Assembly: GCF_000002985.6 (NCBI RefSeq)
Contig: NC_003283.11
Coordinates: 2,604,001-2,668,000 of the forward strand
Reading direction: 5' to 3'
Source: Caenorhabditis elegans
Lineage: Eukaryota; Nematoda; Chromadorea; Rhabditida; Rhabditidae
DNA length: 64,000 bases
A program made the translations under genes and the position numbers. Numbering within the stretch: position 1 is the stretch's first letter; each line of letters starts with the position of its first letter. The notes beneath the pieces are model-generated. The model saw nothing but the letters and a program-made list of their open reading frames with translations, was not told the DNA's origin and did no database searches. This document shows positions 58,001 through 64,000 of the stretch, one piece after another.

Positions 58001-58684
58001 GGCAAAACGGCAAATTTCCGGAAATTTTGGATTTTCGGCAAATTGGCGGAATTTAAAATTTCCGGCAAATCGGCAAATTTCCGGAATTGAACATTTCCGG
58101 CAAGTCGGCAGATTGCCGGAACTGAAAAACTTCGGCAAACCGGCAAATTGCAGGAATGGAAAATTTTCGGCAAACCGGCAATCCGGCAATTTGCCGATTA
58201 GTAAAATTTCCCGCAAACCGGCAACTTGCCGAAAATCAAAACTTCCGGCAAACTCGCATTTTGCCGGAATTGAAAATTTCCGGCAAATCGGCAAACCGGC
58301 AAATTGCAGGAATGGAAAATTTCCGGCAAACCGGCAATCCGGCAATTTGCCGATTACTAAAATTTCCCGCAAACCGGCAACTTGCCGAAAATCAAAATTT
58401 CCGGCAAACTCGCATTTTGCCGGAATTGAAAATTTCCGGCAAATCGGCAAACCGGCAACTTGCCGACAATCTAAATTTCCGGCAAATTGGCAAACCTCTA
58501 ATCTTAAAATATCAAAAATTTCCAGAACATTGAAAAAGTGCAACTACTCGAAACCTTCACCCTACCCACTCTCGACACCCTATCCTCGGCAACTCCGTGG
58601 CCGAACAAGAACGTTCCCAGCGATCATCTTCCAATTCTCGCGAAATTCCGTCTAATTCAAGATTCTTCTGTTCTTCAAAAATAA
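49083..58684 (+). CDS. ANGEL/CCR4-like endonuclease-exonuclease-phosphatase protein
   Basis: Mg-dependent nuclease/phosphatase fold related to ANGEL1/2 and CCR4. Exons: 49083-49262, 49453-49630, 50664-50724, 50781-50923, 54033-54109, 54763-55165, 56377-56767, 58526-58684. The N-terminal about 240 residues are low complexity (Arg/Gly, PPPKP, poly-Ser, poly-Gln). The catalytic domain shows CSYNVLC (N282), GLQEVQ (E331), ANTHLLF (H420), GDFNIEPN (D461, N463) and NVPSDHLPILAKF at the end. Exon 3's acceptor (TTTAAAG) is weak but keeps frame. The last junction fails: exon 7's best donor leaves phase 2, while exon 8 must start in phase 0. The [IV]DYIF segment with a catalytic Asp, expected between VYDFIVDG and the SDH motif, is not found in the 1.76-kb repeat-filled gap. 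So either an exon is hidden or deleted, or donor GTTGAT/GTCTAC is used. CCR4-type deadenylase or ANGEL-type cyclic phosphatase function is uncertain. Confidence 0.8.
49277..49418. mobile_element. CACGTG-family MITE in ANGEL-like intron 1
   Basis: CACACGTGGTGTCTGGCTGTT left, GACACCACACGTGG right, inner CTACAAAAAATGCGGGAATT and GTTTTCTGTAGATCA. Together with flanks it makes up most of the 190-nt intron. Confidence 0.8.
49690..49985. mobile_element. Palindromic MITE, GCGCAAAATATCTCGTAGCG family, copy 3
   Basis: Arms start GGGAACACAAAATTCTGAGA and end TTCTCAGAATTTAGTGTTCC, so the terminal inverted repeat includes GGAACAC. Full-length example of the family, about 295 bp, in ANGEL-like intron 2. 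Confidence 0.8.
50242..50365. mobile_element. Short hAT-type MITE
   Basis: CAGGTGTGGGCGGCAACCGA left and GGCAAACTGCCGCCCACTCG right, about 120 bp, in ANGEL-like intron 2. No clear target duplication. Confidence 0.65.
50930..51605. repeat. TTTGCCGGAAATTTTCATTTTCGGC array
   Basis: About 15 tandem units of 42 bp in ANGEL-like intron 4. All long ORFs here are repeat translations. Confidence 0.85.
51752..51895. mobile_element. CACGTG-family MITE, diverged
   Basis: TCATTTCAGTTTGATCTACA left, GTGACGTCAGCACGCTCTTA centre, CATTTTTTGTAGATCAAATC right; CACGTG ends are lost. Confidence 0.7.
52541..53356. mobile_element. Nested hAT MITEs in a duplicated CACGTG-family MITE
   Basis: A 131-bp block (52541-52671) starting ATTTCCACGTGGAGTCAG is repeated at 53227-53356. 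Each block holds a 50-51 bp palindrome (52613-52663 and 53299-53348: CAGGGGAGAGCGGCGATCG, A-run, CGGCGATCGGCGCTCACC) flanked on both sides by GTGGACAT, a perfect 8-bp target duplication. Between the blocks lies a 555-bp element (52672-53226) with ends CAGGGGTGTGCGGATAA and TTATCCGCACACCCCTG and a TTAGCCGAATTAGCCG interior. Confidence 0.85.
54297..54740. repeat. cggcaaatcggcaaaccggca repeats
   Basis: Fills ANGEL-like intron 5. The right end (TTTCCCATGATTTCCGGCAA) is nearly identical to 32416-32450, so copies share boundaries. Confidence 0.75.
55166..56376 (+). other. 1.2-kb A/T-homopolymer-rich ANGEL-like intron 6
   Basis: Runs of A and T with AATTTTTAAAA motifs and weak internal duplication (gtgaattttggaggcaa twice near 55830). 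No coding, RNA or MITE signal recognised. Confidence 0.6.
56790..58500. repeat. TTTGCCGGAAATTTTCAATTCTGGC arrays in the last ANGEL-like intron
   Basis: Left part reads cggcaaat...ttgccgg, flips orientation near 57200 (ttgccgatttgccgg) and flips back after 57960, so long inverted repeats exist. At 57662-57890 is a non-array patch related to the TTAA palindrome (aaaagtttcattatgaaatt). Segment 58110-58290 is repeated at 58290-58470. No exon was found in this gap. Confidence 0.8.
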
Positions 58685-58767
58685 CTCGTTTTTCATGTTT
58701 TTTTTCACTTTTTTAAAAACTATTTTCACCAACCTATACTCGGGTCCCTTCTTCTCTTTCAACTAAC

Positions 58768-58898
58768 GTCTTGACGGTTTGATCTACAAAAAATGCGGGA
58801 ATTTTTTTCGCCCCAAAAAATGTGACGTCAGCACGTTCTTAACCATGCGAAATCAGTTGATCAACAATTCCCGCATTTTTTGTAGATCAACGTACGTT
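58768..58898. mobile_element. CACGTG-family MITE between convergent genes
   Basis: TTTGATCTACAAAAAATGCG left, TGTGACGTCAGCACGTTCTT centre, CCCGCATTTTTTGTAGATCA right. It lies just after the ANGEL-like stop. Confidence 0.75.
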
Positions 58899-59080
58899 AT
58901 TTTTTACATGTATTCACCTATTATATTCACTTATTTGGACTGCCCCTGTGACTAGTGTGTATTATGAATTTTTCTCCATTTATCGGCATGAATTGAAAAA
59001 TAATTGAGACATTTTAGAGTTCCCGGGGTGAAGTGAAAAAAGGATTTTGAAAAAAAAAGAAGGAAATTCAGAATTATTGC

Positions 59081-60964
59081 CTAGATCGTGGCGAATTGGA
59101 TGCCCATCGCGTAGGCGAGCAACGTGGACTCGACGACGATGGAAGAGGAATCCAAATTGGTGACGTAGGCCATCAGTGCGGATTGCTCGACGAGCAGCAC
59201 CTCGATCGATTCGGTCGAGTCGAGCACTTGTACCGGATTCTGGTTTTCCGGAGCATCACCGTCCACGTCGACGACGACAAGGCATTGAGAGTCGTCAGTG
59301 AGCCCCGGGTCGAGGAAACAGAGTTTGGATCTGAATTGAAAATATGTTTTTGGGTCTTAGCACGAGGGAAAATTCTATTTCAGCTACAGTAACCGAGAAA
59401 CAAAAACGAAACTTTTCAAATTTCCCGAAAAAATTTCAATATTTTAGCACAGGGTTCTGGGGCCTTCATCATTGCATTTTTCGCGCTCTATTGACAATTG
59501 CCCGCCGGACAGCGCGTGGGAAAGTGTCGTGTACTCCACACGGACAAATACACTTAGTTTTACAACTAAATCGATCCGCGACGCGACACGCAACGCGCCG
59601 TAAATCTACCCCAGATGGGGGGGGGGGGGGGGGCGAGCCAAAATGGCCTAGTTCGGCAAACTCTTCCATTTCAATATATGAGAGGGAAGGCAGAAATCCG
59701 TGTTTTAGCAATTTTTTTCAAGTTGGTGAGAGAAAACATTTTTTAAAAAAGTATAACGGGAACACTAAATTCTGAGAATGCGTATTGCACAACATAATTG
59801 ACGCGCAAAATATCTCGTAGCGAAAACTACAGTAATGACTACTATCGAAAAAAAAACTAAAATTTTCGATTTTTGTGAAAAATCGATATAAACCACCATT
59901 CATAGCGACGCAGAAAAGAACCCCAATGAATTTATTTAAAATCGAGGTGAAAACGCGCTCTATGGACAATCGCAAACAGTCCGCCCCCGTACCGAGGGTC
60001 TCGTTAGGTATTTGACCGTAAATTCAAACTTTTTAAATAATTTTTCGTTGTTTTTATTGATTTTTACGTCGACATTATGTTTTCAAATGCGGTCATACAA
60101 TTGGGGTAGATTTACGGCGCGTTGCGTGTCGCGTCGCGGCTTGATTTTAGTTGTACAACTAAATGCATTTGTCCGTGTGGAGTACACGACTTTCCCACGC
60201 GTTGTCCGGCGGGCGATTGTCAATGGAGCGCGAAAAATTCAATGAGGAAGGTCAGAACCCCGTGGAGGCCCATGGGTCGGCAGCGGATTGGCCGTGGAGC
60301 GCGATTTCGAGAAATGGGGTACTGTAGTTGAAAAAGTTCAGGTCGTGTCAAGACCCAAAAGTGACAATAAACTCACTCCATCACGACTTTTCCACTGACA
60401 TATCCCGTCTCCTCCTTCAGCTCACGAATGGCGGCCTGTTGAGCCGTTTCGCCGGCATCGATGAGCCCAGCGGGGAGCTCGAGGCACAGTTTTCCGCACG
60501 GGATACGATATTGCTTCACCAAAACAATATAAAGCTTTCCCTGCTTCCGGACACGAGCAATAATAGAGACACCGTCGGCTGAAGCTTCCACGGGCTTCGT
60601 ATTTCTGTGCACCGATTGCCACACCTGAAATTAGTGGGTTTTACAAATTTGCTGAAAAAGAATCGGTGCCTCATGCTGGAATCGAACCAGCGACCTTCTG
60701 TTTACTAGACAGACGCTCTGCCACTGAGCCAATGAGGCGGCGGTGGAACAAGCCCATGAGACCTTTACAAGGTAAAACATTACTCACCCCGACCTGTCCA
60801 GTGTGAGTCTTAAACCCGACTTGTCTGGTTTGAATCCATTTTCCATTCCACACAACTTCCTGATTGAAAAGCTGGTACGGGCAATTGGCGGGGGTCGCAA
60901 CCATCTCCTCGTTCTTGTTCTTGTCGACGCCATTGGTTGGCGATGTGGCCGATGACGTCATCAT
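59081..60964 (-). CDS. ndx-2: Nudix hydrolase NDX-2, ADP-sugar pyrophosphatase
   Basis: Hydrolyses ADP-ribose and related ADP-sugars to AMP and sugar phosphate (NUDT5 family). Three minus-strand exons (60964-60788, 60624-60377, 59330-59081) close to 224 aa. The Nudix box G-x5-E-x7-REL-x-EE-x-G lies at 112-133: GLIDAGE, then RELKEETGY. The DPGLTDDS motif downstream puts a proline 16-17 residues past the box, the hallmark of ADP-ribose pyrophosphatases. The N-terminus has VVWNGKWIQTRQVGF, typical of the domain-swapped first strands. Start is the first of two adjacent ATGs. Intron 1 (163 nt) contains a same-strand tRNA gene; intron 2 (1046 nt) holds family X repeats and a 17-G tract. I recall C. 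elegans W02G9.1 as ndx-2, about 223 aa, unverified. Confidence 0.92.
59455..59705 (+). repeat. Family X repeat with embedded 17-G tract
   Basis: Near-complete copy in ndx-2 intron 2, interrupted after TAAATCTACCCCAGAT by a run of 17 G (59617-59633) where other copies have CCCCGAGCC. Confidence 0.85.
60090..60260 (-). repeat. Family X repeat, partial inverse copy
   Basis: Reverse-oriented, lacks one end. It pairs with the forward copy at 59455 in the same ndx-2 intron, so the pre-mRNA could form a stem of about 150 bp. Confidence 0.8.
60655..60659 (-). terminator. Pol III terminator of tRNA-Thr
   Basis: TTTTT on the minus strand starting 8 nt after the tRNA 3' end. Confidence 0.75.
60667..60738 (-). 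tRNA. tRNA-Thr (anticodon AGU)
   Basis: 72-nt cloverleaf on the minus strand: acceptor GCCTCAT/ATGAGGC, D-stem GCTC/GAGC, anticodon stem TCTGT/ACAGA with 7-nt loop CTAGTAA (anticodon AGT at the expected place), T-stem GCTGG/CCAGC with TTCGATT loop, discriminator A. A box TGGCTCAGTGG and B box GGTTCGATTCC are good. A run of five T (minus) at 60659-60655 is the Pol III terminator. No intron. It lies within intron 1 of ndx-2 on the same strand. Confidence 0.95.
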
Positions 60965-61289
60965 TGAGCTCGAGCAGAAGTTGTTGTCACCTTCGTTGCA
61001 AAACTTGGAACGAGAGTAATGATTTAATTTAAGGAAAGTGGCGATTAAATTGTAAACGTGGCAACTTTTTTAATAGAGAAAAACAATGCTTTTCACGTTT
61101 TTTTCCCCATTAAAAGGTTCAAAATTTTGGCGGAAATATGTATTTAATTGATAAAAAGTTTGCCCTTTTATCACTCTGTCTGAATTATCAAGTTTCATAA
61201 ATTTTGGCACAACGCCAAAAAAGCCATGGCAACGTGGCCGCGAGGACAGAAAACTCGGCCACCGCCACGACTTTGCGCGCGACTACGGC

Positions 61290-61480
61290 ACCCGGTCTCG
61301 ACACGATAATTTTTGTTAGATGGGAAAAAAAAATTATTAACATATTTTTTTAGAAAAACTTAAATAAATCGATAAAATATATAAACTTTAGCAAGTTGTG
61401 AAAAAAACGTTTAAAAATTCGCAGAAATTAATATTTGAAACTACCGTACTCTTTAAAGGCGCACACCTTCTCACATTCAC
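61290..61480. repeat. GGTCTCGACACGA...CTTTAAAGGCGCACACC element
   Basis: Same family as at 47.6-48.2 kb. It lies about 330 bp upstream of the ndx-2 start. Confidence 0.65.
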
Positions 61481-61543
61481 AAAAATTGAGGCAAAAGACA
61501 CAAAATATTGCGTCTGGGTAACTCGGAAGAGCCACCTGGTGTT

Positions 61544-62340
61544 AGGCTGTCCCATTACGGTTTGATCTACAAAAAAATGCGGGAATTTTTAGCTCAGCAA
61601 AATGTGACGTCAGCAAGATCTTAACCATGCGAAATTAGTTGAGAACTCTGCGTCTCTTCTCCCGCATTTTTTGTAGATCTACGTAGATCACACCGAAATG
61701 GGACGCTCTGAATCCACCAAAAACTGTTTTCGCGCTAAGACCCATCATAATTATCCATGCGCCTTTGAGTTCAAGAAATTGCAAAACTACTAAACTCCCT
61801 CCCCAAAGAACAAGGTTTAAAGGTGCATACGGCAGGATACCGGAGTGTCGTTGTTTGGGCGAAAAGTCAGGCTGTCCCATTACGGTTTGATCTACCAAAA
61901 ATGCGGGAATTTTTAGCTCAGCAAAATGTGACGTCAGCAAGATCTTAACCATGCGAAATTAGTTGAGAACTCTGCGTCTCTTCTCCCGCATTTTTTGTAG
62001 ATCTACGTAGATCACACCGAAATGGGACGCTCTGAATCCACCAAAAACTGTTTTCGCGCTAAGACCCATCATAATTATCCATGCGCCTTTGAGTTCAAGA
62101 AATTGCAAAACTACTAAACTCCCTCCCCAAAGAACAAGGTTTAAAGGTGCATACGGCAGGATACCGGAGTGTCGTTGTTTGGGCGAAAAGTCAGGCTGTC
62201 CCATTACGGTTTGATCTACCAAAAATGCGGGAATTTTTAGCTCAGCAAAATGTGACGTCAGCACGTTCTTAACCATGCGAAAATAGTTGAGAACTCTCCC
62301 GCATTTTTTGTAGATCTACGTAGATCAAGCCGAAATGGGG
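61544..62340. repeat. Two and a half tandem copies of a 324-bp unit containing a CACGTG-family MITE
   Basis: AGGCTGTCCCATTACGGTTTG starts units at 61544, 61869 and 62193. Units 1 and 2 are nearly identical, including a non-MITE spacer (CGCTAAGACCCATCATAATT...GATACCGGAGTGTCG). The third holds only the MITE part. Each has TGTGACGTCAGCA and inverted GATCTAC arms. Confidence 0.92.
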
Positions 62341-62925
62341 CACGTGATCTTCCAATCTTTGATCAACTTCACCGTGGTGTGGTTCTGTGCTCTCACTCTG
62401 CCTGGCACCGTCTTAGCGTCTTGTGATCTACCCCGTTTCCGAGTTTCTCTGACTTATCACCCCCCCCCCCCCCATGCATCACGGAAAATTCGAGAAATGT
62501 TAATGCGGAACGCACACTGCAAATACTTGTAGCAGCAGAATTTCGTAAAAAAACACCCTCTGCGTCAAGACACCCCGCGTTTTTATCAGCCAACTGTGTC
62601 ATCAGGAAATGAGGCGGCTTAACACCGATGCGTCCTTTTTCGGTTCGAGAGAAGTTTGTGTTGATAGCAGAGGTGACAATTCCTGTTGTTGAGAATTGTT
62701 CTTCTTGACACATTTTTCTAGTGTGAAATAGGCCTTAAAAGCCTATTCCCGGAAACACACAATTTTTGAGTTTCCCCATCTCGAAGTGTTTGACCAGCTG
62801 GCCTGAGTTCACACCTTTCCAGTCCCACCTCTCGTTCTACAAACAAAAAATCATCAGGCTTCTTCTTCCCCCCAAAAATAATCACTGCTAACTTTACAGT
62901 TTTGAACCAAAAGAGAGAGAGAGAG
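62341..62925. other. Upstream region of CUB gene, no gene recognised
   Basis: Includes a 14-C tract (62460-62473) and a GAGAGAGAGAGAG run just before the ATG at 62926. A minus-strand 106-codon frame through the C tract has no homology that I recognise. Confidence 0.5.
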
Positions 62926-63146
62926 ATGAAATTGGTCATACTACTCTCTTTTCTGGCTCTGTGCCGTGCTCAGCACCTCAATTTCGATGGAGCCACCGGA
63001 AAGTTGTACTCGCCCAATTATCCGGGCAATTACGATAATAATGGAGATGTGGTGTACACTATAACTATTCCTGTTGGGAATTACATTCATCTGACTTTTT
63101 TGGATTTTCTTACAGAGGACTCTTATGATGTGTTGACTATTGAAAA
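62926..63146 (+). CDS. Secreted CUB-domain protein, first exon only
   Basis: Partial: exon 1 encodes 73 residues and ends at a good GTGAGT donor in phase 2; the rest lies beyond the window. A signal peptide (MKLVILLSFLALCRAQ) is followed by the start of a CUB domain: GKLYSPNYPGNYDNN (the conserved S-P-N-Y-P-x-x-Y motif), VVYTITIPVGNYIHLTF and EDSYDVLTI (CUB calcium-site-like D-x-L). Secreted and probably extracellular. Nematode CUB proteins are often linked to immune-type responses, but that is family context only. The ATG is the first in frame after a GA run. Confidence 0.8.
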
Positions 63147-63414
63147 GTGAGTTGTTCAGCCTTTAAAGTTTTTAGGAATTTTTTTTCCACAAACTGAATA
63201 GGTTGGTTGAATTCAGTCTGATCACAAATTTACAATATCTAAAAGTAAGCAGACAACAATTTTTCCCAGCCGCGGCCAACAACTGGCTCAATTTAAAGTG
63301 CTCGGCACATTTGTCTATAAAATCCTTAAAAAATGTCTCAATAGTAGAAATGTTTTGAAACACTTAAAATGTTTTTGGATATTATAATTATGAATTAAAA
63401 AACTCAAAACTTGG

Positions 63415-64000
63415 AGAATATCCCAACCCAATACCTGTTCAGAAGCTAAAAATTCTAATTTTCCCAAACTACAGTAACCCTGCCGTATACCTACAGTACT
63501 CCTGCAGTACTCCTACAGTACCTTAACATCATCCCCCACCAACTCCCAATCCAATACCCCATCAAAAGCTAAAAATTCAAATTTTCCCAAACTACAGTAA
63601 CCCTACCATATACCTACAGTGCCCCTACAGTCCCCCTACAGTACCTTGTACCATGGCATTATCCCAAACCAATTCCCAACCCAATACTTCTTCAAAAGCT
63701 GAAAATTCAAAATTTCCCAAACTACAGCAACCCTACCTTATACCTAAAGTATCACTACCGTATACCTACAGTAGCCCTACAGTACCATGGCATTATCCCA
63801 AACCAATTCCCAACCCAATACTTCTTCAAAAGCTGAAAATTCAAAATTTCCCAAACTACAGCAACCCTACCTTATACCTAAAGTATCACTACAGTACCCC
63901 TACAGTGCCACTACAGTACCCTGACATTATCCCCCACCAACTCCCAACCCAATACCTCTTCAAAAGCTGAAAATTCAAATTTTCCCAAAATACAGTAACC
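63415..64000 (+). repeat. Minisatellite with CTACAGTA units, period ~120-133 bp
   Basis: Higher-order tandem: CCCAACCCAATACTTCTTCA, aaagctgaaaattcaaaatt, tcccaaactacagnaaccct, then runs of CCTACAGTACC. Blocks at 63651 and 63784 are nearly identical (133 bp apart). It lies in the first intron of the CUB gene and runs off the window. A 105-codon frame through it is repeat translation. Confidence 0.9.

Noticed and set aside
62393..62713. 106-codon minus-strand ORF upstream of the CUB gene
   Set aside because: Runs through a 14-C tract giving a glycine run; no homology or gene signals.

Overview
This window is nuclear DNA from a Caenorhabditis nematode, almost certainly C. elegans or a very close relative. 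The evidence is the gene style (short 44-60 nt introns with TTTTCAG-like acceptors), expanded nematode chemoreceptor genes, a paralog of the Caenorhabditis-specific factor SKN-1, GCCTAA/TTAGGC telomere-like arrays, and dense C. elegans-type palindromic MITEs. The gene set (acr-17, a MOSC protein, sknr-1, a dihydroxyacetone kinase, ndx-2) matches what I remember of a C. elegans chromosome V arm (clones F53E10/W02H5/W02G9). That placement is from memory and unverified. All exon models were built by hand, with reading frames checked across every junction.

Layout. 1-4.6 kb: mostly repeats, plus the possible 3' exons of a minus-strand gene. 4.7-11.2 kb (+): nicotinic receptor alpha-type subunit acr-17. 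11.8-14.5 kb (+): mARC-like MOSC protein. 15.0-16.6 kb (-): srh-like chemoreceptor. 18.1-21.5 kb (-): sknr-1. 22.2-26.1 kb (-): Str-superfamily chemoreceptor whose third intron holds a pogo-like DNA transposon in the opposite orientation. 27.1-30.8 kb: an apparently identical 3762-bp second copy of that receptor's last three exons, most of the transposon and the sknr-1 upstream flank. It ends in a 20-bp minisatellite and a GC-rich block I cannot identify. 33.1-34.4 kb (-): first three exons of a diverged paralogous receptor, which can splice in frame onto the duplicated last three exons to give a hybrid gene of about 6.7 kb.

34.9-42.4 kb (+): a small acidic ORF overlapping, in another frame, a large gene resembling kaptin (KICSTOR complex). 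One intron of that gene contains a palindrome of about 1.4 kb. 43.2-48.6 kb (-): full-length bifunctional dihydroxyacetone kinase. 49.1-58.7 kb (+): an ANGEL/CCR4-type endonuclease-exonuclease-phosphatase gene with repeat-swollen introns; I could not find one conserved active-site segment. 59.1-61.0 kb (-): ndx-2 ADP-sugar pyrophosphatase with a tRNA-Thr(AGU) gene in intron 1. 62.9 kb to the end (+): first exon of a secreted CUB-domain protein.

The genes do not form one pathway. Chemoreceptors, a receptor channel, metabolic enzymes and nuclear or signalling proteins are interleaved. The unifying feature is repeat load: hAT-type MITEs ending CAGGGGTGxGCGG (some with clear 8-bp target duplications), palindromes carrying TGACGTCA and CACGTG, CCAAT/GGGCGG hairpins, TTAA palindromes, TTTGTAG arrays and telomere-like arrays. 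Nearly all introns over 300 nt consist of these.
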